DNA from: Plantago ovata
Lineage: Eukaryota; Streptophyta; Magnoliopsida; Lamiales; Plantaginaceae
Assembly (NCBI GenBank): GCA_028274465.1
Contig: CM051458.1
Location: 86,448,085-86,512,084 of the forward strand
Reading direction: 5' to 3'
DNA: 64,000 nucleotides
In this document: positions 1 to 15,481 of the stretch, in pieces
How the letters are laid out: every line of letters starts with the position of its first letter
How positions within the stretch are numbered: position 1 is the stretch's first letter
The notes under the pieces: generated by a model
Databases searched by the model: none
Told to the model about the DNA's origin: nothing
What the model saw: only the letters and a program-made list of their open reading frames with translations
Position numbers and translations under genes: made by a program

Positions 1-1194
1 GGAGAGACCACAAAAGACAGCTCAGTTACCATGAGGCTACCTTACCCACTGACTAACCAAAATCTTAGCTGCTTGGTTTTGATTTGAAATTTAGAAGTGT
101 AACTTGGGAATTGTTTTGGATGGACTGAGCAACTGCTGAAGCACCAGGTTCACTACTGTCATTCCTATCCCTGCGAATCATGTTCCAGAACGTGCATACC
201 AAATCCAATTATTACGTGCACCAGGTTTTCTTGGGTTCATGTGTCGTTCTCTATATTTGGCTAAACAGTCTAGTATAGGTTTGTTTTGAACAAATGGTTC
301 AGCTGCAAATAATTAATGTAATTATGGATTTAAGTATAAAGAAGAGAACCCCCACTCCCTCCCCATACACACACAACGAACTAGCGAATCACGTTCCCAA
401 AATTAGTGAGCCATGATATGTGGTTTTCTAAAGAATTGGGTTATTCATCGGGAGCGAATTGCGTACCCATGTACCCTCTCCTGGCGTTCCATAAATCAGG
501 TAACCCTCCTCTTCCAGAGACCTCGGTGATCCCCTCAGTCTATGGGTAACTCATCAGCTGGTGAATTTAGTAATTTGGCAGACTTGGGAGGTTTGCGATC
601 TGGAAGGTCTTATGCAACTGGTTTTGGGAGGTGTCCTAAAGATTTTCTTGAAAGAAACAGCAACCAAGATGCAAATGAGTACCTAAGAATTGATGGGAGT
701 AAAACAATATAATTACAAACACGAAACTGCAGTCTAATTGCAAATGAGTACTTGTTTCTTCTGTGGGATATCTTTCACCAGTCATGTGATACATCCTCGA
801 ACAATCCAAGCTACACAGTTATATGTTGCTTCAGTGCGCACCGGATACAAACAAATACCTATGGCCATATAGACTTCAAATATTTGAGTTCTCTTTAGTG
901 GCTAAAGATAAGAGGTCTGCCGGCCACTTGGAACTCATCTAACATGACCTGGCATTTATTTCTAGTTTAGGAGTGCTTTTGTATCTGGAACAGGTTAAAA
1001 ATATTCCTGTGACACCAAATGCGAAATTGCTAATTAAGCGAGTTTCTGTGTTTCTATAGATTCACTAGTGAAGCAAATTGATTTACCATATAGCTGTTTT
1101 CCCATACATCTTTTCTCTTTTGGTTCTACCCCTCAATCCACTTTTGACATGTGTTTGAATTCTGAGGCTTTCCTGAGATTCTGTTTACTTGCAG
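1..1194. other. No assignable exon; upstream part or intron of CNOT11 gene
   Basis: No coding exon that joins in frame to the CNOT11 exon at 1195 could be recognised here. The N-terminal exon(s) are therefore either outside the window or unrecognised. The stretch contains one short open frame (542-712, listed separately) and otherwise AT-rich non-coding sequence. Confidence 0.5.
542..712 (+). other. Short open frame of unknown origin
   Basis: An ATG-initiated frame of 56 codons begins MGNSSAGEFSNLADL and ends with a TAA. It is preceded by a possible splice acceptor (ccctcag). Immediately upstream another frame reads through a plausible coding-like peptide (GNPPLPETSVIPSVYG) before a stop, as if one exon had been frameshifted. 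I do not recognise the protein. It could be an exon relic of another gene or chance. Confidence 0.2.
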
Positions 1195-5105
<3,911 letters not shown>

Positions 5106-5916
5106 ATGATCACTTTCATTATATGCTCCACCGTCAAAGGTCATCTGGATACCATTTCCGAGTTTGTACATTTATCTGGATACTTAGTCTCAGGCCTCCC
5201 CTTTACAGATCTAGTTTTGAAGTTGTCATTTTCTTCTCTTTTACTTGCTATAAGAAACTTGTTTAAGACTGAGCAATGGATCCAGCCTGACTAAGTTAAT
5301 TGACTCGGGCCAGTTTAACAAAACTGAATCCGATGCACTCAGCTGGCTGATAAATCTTTGCTCGAAAAACCTGTACTTATATGTGAGAACGTGTAAAAGA
5401 AAAAGAACATGTAGTTTTAGTTATTATTTGTCCTAAACGTTCGTTCCTTGTGTTAATGGCGCTGCTACTTGTGCCCTGGAGGCCTTGGATTATCAAGAAA
5501 CTTATTATGCATGTGAGTTTAAAACCTGGTACACCTTGATCTTGATGTCGTTACAGGAAACCCATTCCAAGCATATGTGGAATAGCATGTGCATGCAGGT
5601 CAGTATATTTAAAACTTAGAAACACTGGAATGACATAATTTGTGAAATTTCTATCATGTTTGAAACCGGGAAAGACAGGGTCGAGAAGATAAGCTCTATT
5701 AAAGATTTAAAGTAGCATTAGCCGGGAGATGGAGTTGAAGGGATGTGGGAATAACTGAGAAGGATGTGTTCATAAAAGGGTAGCCAGTGAAGAAATGAAA
5801 AGGACAAACAAAAAGGCACTCGAGAGATTATTTATTCATTTATTTATTATTATTTCTTTTAACACAGCATATATGGCTAGATTCTTTTACAGAAATTCCA
5901 ACTATAAATAATTTAC
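5106..5916. other. CNOT11 3' UTR and intergenic spacer
   Basis: The stretch follows the CNOT11 stop codon. It should hold the 3' UTR, but no polyadenylation point could be fixed. No other coding exon is recognised. A TTTA-rich patch lies near 5830-5855. Confidence 0.5.
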
Positions 5917-6176
5917 TACTTCCTCCGGAAACTTAATAGTTTTACACTTTGTTTTTGTTAACTTTTTTATGTTCGGTTTGACCTCAAATTAATCATAATT
6001 GATTATGAAAAAATTAATTTTAAATGTTATATTATACAAATATAAGAAGTATACTTTCATAATATAATTTTTTAAACTATCCTTTCGTAACGAGTTATTA
6101 TTAATTTGAGGTCAAACCGGACATCGAAAAGTCAACAAAAATAAAGTGTAAAACTATTAAGTTTCCGGAGGAAGTA
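5917..6176. mobile_element. Stowaway/mariner-like palindromic MITE
   Basis: The outer arms are inverted copies: the left end reads TA-cttcctccggaaacttaa and the right end is its complement, ending ggaggaag-TA. The arms extend well over 80 bp, including a gtttgacctcaaattaat block, so the element is almost entirely a foldback. Terminal TA dinucleotides fit Tc1/mariner-type insertion. It lies just beyond the 3' end of the AFG1 pseudogene. Confidence 0.82.
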
Positions 6177-6930
6177 CAATTCATTCCATAAAAGAGAGCA
6201 ATATGGTGGCAAAATATAGGCCCCATCTTACGTAAACCAATTTTTGGTACAGACTGCACAATTTCCCTTCTGCACAAAGGACCACTGATTTATCAGGCCA
6301 CCGCCTTTTGCTTCTCTGCCAACGTTTCCGCGTGTTGCTCCAAGTACTCTTTGCTATTCTTCTCCGTTAACCTACTAATGGTTCTATGTTTTGCGAAACC
6401 TAGTTCATTGTCCACACAAATAACTGCATCATTCGATTTCCTTGTTCTTGATGAGGTTCTAGGTGCCATTTGCAGAGCATCAGCTATTGTCATAACACTG
6501 TCGAAAAGCTGAAATGGAGTCCCCTCGGCGGTGCACATTAGTCTAGCTATGCTTTCATACATAACATCTGCTAAAGTGACAAACTGATATGCAGTAGTCC
6601 TGTTGTGGAGACTGAAAATCGGAACACCATCCGATCCAGTGTGTGAAAGCTTCTGCACAGGCCTAAATACTTTGCAGCGCCGAGAGGCCTGTCACAGAGC
6701 TCCTCGAATGGAAAATAAGCACATCCATTCGCACCCAATGGAACCCGCAGTTTTCTTCCCATGACAACTTGTACATCTCGGGGAACAACCTTATGTTCTC
6801 CAATCAATTGTTGGAATTTTTGCTTGAGAAGGTTAGACAAATGATTTTCCAACAAAATAGAACCTTGCTCTACCGAAGTCATTTTCCGGTAGTCAACAGA
6901 TGAGCCACATCTTTCCTTCAGAGTAGCAAT

Positions 6931-7798
6931 GGATTAATTGCACTTTTGGTCCCCTAAGTCTTGGTCCTCTTTGATTTTGGCTTTATTTTTTCCCATACGG
7001 TCCTAAATGTCCAAATACGTATATACGGGTGAGGTGGAGCTCATTTGGACATCGAGGTGGCGGCGAACTGCACTAGGATGAACTGAAATGGACATGAAGA
7101 ACTGAATTTAGACGAACTAGTGGAGTTTTTGGGAGAAATTTACCACCAAAATTGAAAATTTCCCTTTCCTATAAACCCTAAACCGATTTTTCAATCAAAA
7201 TCGATTTTTATTTCTTGTTTATTGTTCATTGAAATCAAACTCTGCAAACATATGTTGATTAAGCTCTGTAACCGAGCTTATGAAGCTCCGAAAACAGAGG
7301 TTATCAAGCTCTGTTTCAGAGGTTATCAAGCTCTGTTTTCATAGCTTATCAAGCTCTGTTTTACAGCTTATTAAACTTCGAAAACAGATTTTATTAAGCT
7401 CCGGAAACAGAGCTTATTAAACTTCGAAAACAGATTTTATAAGCTCCGGAAACAGAGCTTATTAAACTCCGAAAATAGAGCTTATCAGGCTCTGTTTTTA
7501 GAGCTTTATCAAGCTCTGTTCAAGAGCTTTATTAAGCTCTGTTTTCAAAACTAATTTGTAAACATAGCTTAAGGAAGCTATGTTCTTAAGCTTCAAGACC
7601 ATGGGGGTTATGTGAAGGTGGTGATGATGTGGGGCAGCATACAATGACTTGGACGGGCGAATTATAGCAATATACAACGACTTAGACGTTTATACGACGA
7701 ATTATACCAATTCGGGGACTGAATTCGCCAATTCGCCTAAATATAGGACCAAAAACGCAGAGGACTAACACTTAGAGGACCAAAAGTGTAATTCAGCC
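6931..7798. mobile_element. Non-autonomous MULE-like element in AFG1 pseudogene
   Basis: The ends are inverted: ggattaattgcacttttggt on the left against the complement of the right end (ggctgaattacacttttggt), with similarity continuing for about 40 bp. The 10-bp sequence gagtagcaat is directly repeated on both sides (6921-6930 and 7799-7808), which fits Mutator-like target duplication. The interior (about 7250-7570) is built from short palindromic repeats of the aagctctgttttcagagctt type. No transposase is encoded. Removing the element and one duplicate restores the AFG1 reading frame. Confidence 0.82.
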
Positions 7799-8112
7799 GA
7801 GTAGCAATGAATGGTAGAAACATATCCCGCTGCAAACCACCTTCATAAAACTTATCGGAAGCTCGGTTTGATGTTGAAAGAAGAATAGCTCTATTGGTGA
7901 ATAAATGTTTAAACAAGGGATTTAGTATTAAGGTGTCAGCAACATCAGTCACCATGCATTCGTCAATACACATCAGTGCAGCTTCATCAGATAGTTCGCC
8001 ACCAAAAACTTCTAAAGGATCTGCCAAGTCCTTGTGCTTTTGCAGGCGGCCGTGAACGTTTAGCATTAAATTGTGGAAATGAATTCTGTTCTTCCTCCAA
8101 TTGTAAGGCAAC

Positions 8113-8303
8113 CAGGGATGAGCCAGGGGTGGGCATTGTGGGGTGTTCACCCTTTTTCCCCCTAAGTTTTTTTTTAAAAAAGAAATTATTTAGGTAATAT
8201 TCTCGATTTTTTAGAATTTGGCCCTCCGAACCTCTGAACCAACTTTATATATGTAATTTCGCCCTCCCTCCCGGCCAAATTTCAAATTTTGGATCCGCCT
8301 CTA
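8113..8303. mobile_element. Small hAT-like MITE in AFG1 pseudogene
   Basis: A 191-bp insert begins cagggatgagccaggggtgg and ends ggatccgcctcta. It is bounded by the 8-bp direct repeat aaggcaac at 8105-8112 and 8304-8311. The 8-bp duplication and the CAGGG-type end fit hAT-superfamily non-autonomous elements. The terminal inverted repeats are diverged. The insert separates the AFG1 P-loop segment from the segment starting NWRKNRIHFH. Confidence 0.7.
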
Positions 8304-8626
8304 AAGGCAACTGCTCGAAGAATAAGTCCATTAACATGGTCTTCCTAGTGCCAACTCCTCCGTGAAGGTAAAGTCCTTTAATGGGTGCAACGGAAGTTTA
8401 AGGTATGAAACCGGACCACAACCACCTACTTCTGCTCTACTTTTCAGAAGTATCATAACGGTCCAACCGGCAAGCTTCAACATATTCAACAAGATCCTCA
8501 TATAGTCTTTGAAGTTTCCCAAAGGTAGCTAGCTGGCAAGTATATCATTCGACGCTCATATTGTCAAACGGAAGCTACAAAAATCAATAAAATTAAATGA
8601 GAAGTTTATACTGGGAAGGGATGGAG

Positions 8627-8832
8627 CAGGGGCGGAACCAAGAATTATTGTTAGGGGGGGCGAACATCATTTTTTGAAAGTTCGGGGGAGGGGGGGGGGG
8701 CGAAAAGTTGAAAAATCGTAAAAAAATTCCTTTAAAATTTTTGAAAAATCGTATATTCCTTCTAAAAAATTTTTTTTTTTTGGGGGGGGGGGGTGGCGGA
8801 GGCCCCCGCCAGCCCCCCCGGTTCCGCCCCTG
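8627..8832. mobile_element. hAT-like MITE with perfect 8-bp target duplication
   Basis: A 206-bp element has terminal inverted repeats caggggcggaacc / ggttccgcccctg and is flanked by the direct repeat ggatggag (8619-8626 and 8833-8840). The interior is rich in G-runs and T-runs. No open reading frame. The end sequence and 8-bp duplication are typical of hAT-type MITEs. Confidence 0.88.
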
Positions 8833-8845
8833 GGATGGAGAGTAA

Positions 8846-9772
8846 GGCTCTGTTCATTTCACCTTAATTTCAGTTAAAATAAGTTCAGTTCAGATAAGTT
8901 TAGTTCAGTTCAGATTAATTAAGTTCAGTTCAGTTCAAATAAGTTCAGTTCTGATTAATTAAGTTCAGTTCAGTTCAGGCCAGATATTAATTTATTATTA
9001 TTATTATTTTTCTTTTTAATAATAAATTATTTTTATTATCACGTAGAGTAAGAGGGGAGTATAGCAACTAAATTTTATTAAAGATTTTTTTAATATCATT
9101 ATTGTTGTTGTTATTCTTACGATTCACGTTATATGATACGATATGCGTGTGATGCATTGAAACTTGACGTGACTATAACTGTTATGTGATGTATTTAGAA
9201 TGACATCTATTTAAAATTTATTTAAATTGTAAAATTTTACCTTATAATAATAATAATTTCTTTTATGCTATGGTTAAAATGATGCAGACCAGTGTTCGAT
9301 CCTTACCTTTAACATCGTTTTCCAAAAATTTTGCCCCTTTTCTTTCCAATTTTTTTTTTTAATTATTATTATTATTATTATTTTGTACTTCAACTTCCTT
9401 TAAATTTTTTACTCTCTATTGATATTATTTTTGCCCCTTTTCTTTCCACTTTTTTTTTTTATTTTGTACTTCAACTTCCTTTAAAATTTTGTCTCTCTAA
9501 TGATATTATTGTTGTTCTTGTTATAATAATAATTATATTCATAGTTTCACAGTAATGAAAATGAGTTATTATCATAATAACAAATTATTATTATTATTAT
9601 TTAATATTATAAATGTTTTTATTTATTATTATTAATATTGTTAATGTTGTTATTATTATTGTTGTTGTTATTATTATTATTATTAAGTCTTAAATTCAAT
9701 TAAGGTTCATTCAATTCAGTTCAGTTCAAATTTATTAAGTTCAGTTCAGGGGTTTTCAGGCGAATCATAGCC
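8846..9772. mobile_element. PIF/Harbinger-like non-autonomous element filled with simple repeats
   Basis: The left end ggctctgttcatttcacc and the complement of the right end (ggctatgattcgcctg) form imperfect inverted repeats. Both are bordered by TAA (8843-8845, 9773-9775), the usual 3-bp Harbinger-type target. Subterminal regions are arrays of ttcagttcag units on both sides. The middle is mostly TTA/ATT repeats and duplicated T-rich blocks (gccccttttctttcca twice near 9331-9450). No transposase. Confidence 0.6.
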
Positions 9773-10103
9773 TAATAGCCTAAGTATAAATGATATAAAA
9801 TGTTTTGAACTCATTTTTAGGATGACAAATAAGGATTGGCATTCGTGGCAACATAATCTAGAATTCTAAGAACCTACTCTTACCCAATTAACGCACGAAG
9901 CAATCACATCAAATAATAAAAAACTCATTTCTTTATTCACTAATCCATTCCACCCACAGTACTACGTATCATTCCAGGGGCGACCAGTATGAAACATAGA
10001 CCTTATCCGCCTTCTCCGATACTACCTCTTCCCCCTTTTCCCAAGCAAAATTACAACACACCACTAAACTTCCTACCTTCTTCGCGCCATCTCAATCCCC
10101 TCA

Positions 10104-10112
10104 TTTATATAC
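10104..10112 (+). promoter_or_regulatory. TATA box of PADRE gene
   Basis: The sequence tttatatac lies about 95 bp upstream of the ATG at 10206. It is followed by a C/T-rich leader typical of plant core promoters. Inferred from position and motif only. Confidence 0.5.
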
Positions 10113-10205
10113 GCACACCTCTTCTCCATCACCAAACCCAATTCCAATTCCAACAAACTCCAAATCCTCCTCCTCCTGCAACTAACTAAACCAATTCCAC
10201 CACCA

Positions 10206-10841
10206 ATGGGCGCTTGCATGTCCTTCGAACCATCCGATTTCAGCTGCCGAAAACCTCAGTGCGCTTACGTAATCCTTTCCAACGGCCAGTTACGCCAGTA
10301 CCCTGTCAATGTCGCCGTAACCGTATCGGATGTGCTCAAATCCGAAACCACCTCACCTGAATCGTTCTTCCTCTGCAACTCTGATAAATTGAATTTCGAC
10401 GAATTCGTACCCTCGCTTGAGCCGCTGGAGTTGCTCCAGCCGGCTCAGATCTACTTTTTGCTGCCCAAGTCGAGGCTTAGGTACCGGCTTGCGGCAGCTG
10501 ACATGGCGGATTTGGCTGTCAAGGCTTGTGTCGCGCTTGAGCTGATCAATCGGCGGCGGCAGAGGTGTATTGCGCAGATATCGCCTGTTCAGGCTGCAGA
10601 AGAGGAAAAACAGTCTCAATTGAGTTACATGATGAATGGAACTCAGAGTGATAGTGATTCCTCTGCTGCAAGTAAATATAATGTACCGAGCAAGTCTTCT
10701 TCATCGGCCAGGGGTAGGATTTCTAGGTCCCGTTCCGCGAGGAAATTCGCTATATATTCTTCGAGAGGAAAGAGATTGGCGATTCGGTCGTTCAGGATTA
10801 GACTGAACACCATTGATGAAGAATCTGAGCTCCTGAATTGA
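10206..10841 (+). CDS. PADRE (DUF4228) domain protein, N-myristoylation signal
   Basis: A single-exon gene for 211 residues. It begins MGACMS, a good N-myristoylation/palmitoylation context (Gly2, Cys4), so membrane attachment is likely. The PADRE/DUF4228 core covers about residues 18-120: AYVILSNGQLRQYPVNVAVT, then ESFFLCNSDKLNFDEF, then LQPAQIYFLLPKSRL and the following helical stretch. The C-terminal part (about 125-211) is low-complexity and rich in Ser/Arg, ending LNTIDEESELLN. The family name refers to pathogen and abiotic stress response, cadmium tolerance and a disordered region. Biochemical function is not established. The length and layout match family members, and the start is fixed by the MGACMS motif. 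Confidence 0.9.
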   Translation: MGACMSFEPSDFSCRKPQCAYVILSNGQLRQYPVNVAVTVSDVLKSETTSPESFFLCNSDKLNFDEFVPSLEPLELLQPAQIYFLLPKSRLRYRLAAADMADLAVKACVALELINRRRQRCIAQISPVQAAEEEKQSQLSYMMNGTQSDSDSSAASKYNVPSKSSSSARGRISRSRSARKFAIYSSRGKRLAIRSFRIRLNTIDEESELLN

Positions 10842-11270
10842 GCAGTTTCTTCTATTTAATTGTACAAAATACAAATAGAAAAATTCATTGTATTCTTTGT
10901 TCTATCAAGCAAATGGTGTAATAAAACCAGGCTTGGATAATGTATTCACTCAAGGTGATTGCTGATTAATTGCAAATATATAGGTTCATCAAGGGAAATG
11001 AATAGTTTTGTATTTCATTCATAGCAAAACAGAAATACTCTTATATAGTTAGATTTCCATGGATTGTACGCAGTCTGGAACAACTTCACTAAACGAAACG
11101 AAGTGACTCAAACAAGGGACTTTTAATGTCTCGTTACATGTCAAGGATGCAGATGTATGATTCTATAGAACATACACCGATACACATACCATGTTCGAGT
11201 AAGGTCGTAAAGTTGTACAGTATTAAGAAGTTCCGATTAATGAGCATTTGGGTGGGTGAGACCCATGGAC

Positions 11271-11412
<142 letters not shown>

Positions 11413-13636
11413 GTGTAGATTCGTTTGTGAAGTACTTAAGTGATTGTCATTGATCTAAAGCTATGCATACTTATGCTCTGGTGAAAGAGTATGAACAAAT
11501 TTTCTAATTAGTATGGAGCTTGGCCTACACAGGATGTGAAATTCCCCCAAAACTATAAACTGATTATTTAAGATAAGCTGTTTTCGCCTTGACATAGTCG
11601 AGCAGAGCCCTGAAGTTCAGCCCTCGACCGGGTTGCATTCTTACTAGGGCCAGTGGAGAAAACATGACCTATGAATTAATAAGTCCTGTTAGCAGCCTAG
11701 CAGCCCACTTATGCATCCATTTTGTGCATGGTGGCATGATGATATCCTATGCACCGGTTTAAGGGGGAGCTATGCGATAGCCCATGAAGAGGTTCTCAGC
11801 TGGATAACATTCATCAGGTAAGGGTACACAGTACACTGTACACGTATGGGGAATTAAGTGTTCATGTTCAAAGGTGTAAAATATGTTCAATTATAAAGGC
11901 GTATAAGTTTGGTAAGATTCATTGTCCCTTTGATTATTGAATCCAAGTGCTTGGAGAATATTCCTAGATAGTATACAACCTAGAAAATCATACATGATCC
12001 TTTTCTGTCTATAGGATTCTTTTCACCAAACTTAAATGAGCTGTTTCATCTTGTTTCCTTGATTCCTTTCCACTTCTTGTGCTATTGATTGAGTATTGAT
12101 AAACAATGAATTTATGAATCAGTGGATAATAAGAAGATTTGATGTCCTTCATTTGTTGTTTTTAGGGCCTAGATGATGATTGATGAACTGGACTCCACAT
12201 CTCTTATGATATATGTTGGGCCAGCCCATTTGTAGGTGGATATGGATCTTGAAGTGGGCTATAGAAGAACTCCCTCCGTCCATATTGAATTATTCGATTT
12301 TTTTTTACGTCACATTATTACTCGTTTTGAAATATGAAAGTTTATATTATTCTCCACTATCCATTTTATTAATTCTTTATTCGTACTTTATCTAACAACA
12401 CAATAATTTTCTCCTCCACTTACAATTTTTATCCATTCTTTAACCGATACATCAATTTTCTTAATTAATTTCCACACCCAAACATAAAAATGGCAATTTA
12501 CCTTGGGAATGATAGGTATTTGGTATTGATATGTTATCTGCTCTTACAATTACTAGCTACTGTATGTTTTTATGTGGAACTTTTTATGCGCTAAGTTGTA
12601 AAATTCTAATTTTAAAATTCGAGAGCTAATTTTCCACTATATATATGTATTTATCGCACATGTTTAGGTGATAATTACCTTATCATACACTCTGAAAATG
12701 ACTCTCTAGACTCGAATTGAAAACTATGGACATATAACAAGGTGATTATCGGAAGAGGACCACCACAAGCCGTGAGAAGGTAATGTTGGTCAAAAGAAAT
12801 GTCTTTACAAGTCACAAAACTAACAACTATCTAATCACCTAATTAATTATGTGCCAAATTCTATATTAGCATGCACGCAAAGCCCTGAAGAACGCAAAAA
12901 AGCTCATTATTAGGAGAAAAATGATTACTAATATATCATGTGTCTTTGTTCTCTTCTTCCATATAAAAATACACTAATTTGAGAAATAATATAAATAAAA
13001 TTGTAAAACTAATAAAAAGGGAGAGAAATTCCATTGCTTTAGAGAGGGAAAATAGGCTTTTGCAAGTGGAAGGGTGGGTGGAAGTGTGGAACTTGTGGTG
13101 GTGGGGTTTGAGCGTAAATAAAAATTAAGTGTATCATCATTCTCAATGATTAATTATGCTTTATTTGGAGGATCGAAGTGAAATAATTAAAAGGCGAGGT
13201 AATCAGGCGTGCTAAACCTCCTTCTCTTGATTTAATCACGGCTGGCCCGCTACAACTTGTTGCTATCATTGCAACACAATGTTGCATTCAATCTCTTTTC
13301 ACAGAGATGTTCGGAATTGGTAGATGGTACCTTTTTGATCGACTAATCTCGGATTAACACTATAGAAGTAAATTATGCGATATTTCAACCTTAAAAAAAT
13401 TATAAATGATAAATTCAATCATATTAAGATTTAAACATATTATCAAAAATGATTTTTTTCCTTCTGTTTTTCTCTCATAAACCAATGAAATGGAATCCTT
13501 TTTTTTTTCCCTTCTTTTTCTTTCATAAACCAATGACTTAAATGCAATCCCTATAGCCGCTATGAGATTCCAGATCATCATCTATTGTATGTAAAAAATA
13601 CTACTCCTTCATATTATGTTTACGTGTAGTGTAGTG

Positions 13637-13937
13637 TAGGGATGTAAACGAATCAAGTTGATTGTGAGCAATCGTGAAAATGTTCGGTCGAGCTCGAGAT
13701 CGAGATCGGTCAACGTGAGCTTGCTTGCGAGCACGATCGACTCATTTTCGAGCTTGAATTGATCACCCTGGAGAAATAGTCGAAGTCCAAGAGCAACTCG
13801 CGGGCAATAATTAATTTAATTTATTATTATTATTATTAATATTATTATTATTATTATTGTTATTATTTTAAAACTCGACATCCATGAAACAATCAGGCTC
13901 TCGATAAAATCAATTCTCGACTCGTTAACACCCTTTA
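13637..13937. mobile_element. hAT-like MITE, copy 1 of a two-copy family
   Basis: It starts tagggatgtaaacgaatcaa and ends ctcgttaacaccctt; the complement of that end is again a gggtgttaacgag-type repeat. The first ~170 bp match, in reverse complement, the right half of the element at 54646-55178 (shared blocks gtgagcaatcgtgaaaa, gagatcggtcaacgtgagct and atcgactcattttcgag). A target duplication is not clear here. The interior contains ATT repeats and no coding sequence. Confidence 0.7.
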
Positions 13938-15381
13938 CATGTTAAGAGTATCATCTTAGCAAGTATGGTCAAGCCGACAAGATTTAATACCCCTCAAGTT
14001 ATAATCGACACCACCTCCAAATAATGATTTAAGCATATTCTTTATGTCACCTTTCGTAGTAAGGACTAATTAACCGTTAACCATGTGTCCTTGGATTTTG
14101 TACACAAACAAATGGTGAAATGAAATGCAATGGTGTGGCACTAGACATTCATTAGTATCAGGTTAATCGCAATTATAATTGCTAACTAATGAATGAAGTT
14201 TGTTAACTTGTTTCCTTCGAAATGATACAATGAGTCCTCGAATATTTTTATTTATTTACAAGTAAATTAGTCTCTTCAATTAATTTTATAGGTATTCTTT
14301 CTTTTCAAATGTTTTTTCAATACTCTTTACGTTTTCTCATTTTTCAAATATTTTGAAAAGAAGTCCAATAAGCACTTTCAGGTAAATATTATCCAATAGA
14401 GCAATTGTAACGCTCCAAAATTTTATAAAATTATAAAGGTTAAAAGAATTGAGAACGCTACTCACACAAATAAGGTGCACATTATTATTTTTTAAATATT
14501 CATCCATAACAACTTCAAAGTTAAAGTACAATTTTAAAATGACCTACGAGAAGTTTTTAGTGCCTGCGCGCATGTGGAATATTCTAACAAGTTCCATTCG
14601 GAATATCTCATGCACGAATATGATATACTCGGGTGGCAGAAAGGCAGTGGAATCTGGAAATGTACATATATACCAGTACTATACACTTTATACAGTATAT
14701 GTTCTTAATTCCTTTTTTGGGGATGATAATGATTTATATTGAGGCACGCACATATAGTATTTATCTTACCAACATTCACTGAACTGACTGAAGCATTGCG
14801 GTGCATGCCTCTGTCACCCACATTATCATTTTGCAAAAAAATAGAAACAATAGGCTACCACAAAGTACTATCTTTAGCTAATCAATAACGACACGTTGTT
14901 TTTTTTATTTTAAAAATATGTTATTTTTTACATAAATATCATTCTAGATCAAACCATTATAATTTTACAATTATTATAAAGTTAGTAATAAACTAGATAT
15001 AATCACGTATTTGGCGGATGTTAAATTCAAGACCTCTAGATTCATAACACCTTAACCTAACCAATTGAGCGAGGTAGATTATGGTGGGAGTTAAAAAGTT
15101 TTTAGATGGAAGTTAAGCTTTGAATTTCAATGTTGTTTTGAGCTTAAAATAATTTGTCAAAGTTAGAGTGATAATTTTGAGTTTCGGAACACAAAATTAT
15201 GCTAAAACCATCTGACACCAAATTACAAATTTAGTACTAGTTTTTTTCTTTAATAGTCTCTTTATCTGATTATTTTAGAAGTATATAGATTGAGATAGAA
15301 AATCCACTCTTCACCGCCATGGGGACAGTTCATGAAATTAAATTAACAGAGTGCTACTTCTAGTCTAGTCTAGCAGTGTAG

Positions 15382-15390
15382 TATATATAC
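15382..15390 (+). promoter_or_regulatory. TATA box of MIZ1-like gene
   Basis: The sequence tatatatac sits about 92 bp upstream of the ATG at 15482, a normal plant distance. Motif-based inference only. Confidence 0.5.
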
Positions 15391-15481
15391 CATACTACAG
15401 TAGGTAACAAACAATCTTCAAACAGAGTCACATATACATTTCCGCATAACACTCAGACATAAATTAAAGCTTCTCAAAATT

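Larger units (their letters stand above)
6293..8600 (-). pseudogene. AFG1-like mitochondrial AAA+ ATPase pseudogene, interrupted by two elements
   Basis: AFG1/LACE1 proteins are mitochondrial AAA+ ATPases involved in quality control of respiratory complexes. Reading from 8600 downward, fragments match the family in order: a linker with LYEDLVEYVEACRLDRYD, the P-loop region, NWRKNRIHFHNLMLNVHGRL, the Walker B-like MCIDECMVTDVADTLIL, STSNRASDKFYEGGLQRD, then EQGSILLENHLSNLLKQKF and the C-terminal ENSKEYLEQHA-like end. It is dead: there are stops in the N-terminal part, the Walker A lysine loop reads GGVGTRKT instead of GGVGTGKT, and there is a frameshift near 6655. Elements sit at 8113-8303 and 6931-7798. 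Outside these insertions the coding sequence runs on with no intron, which suggests a retroposed copy. Confidence 0.85.
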
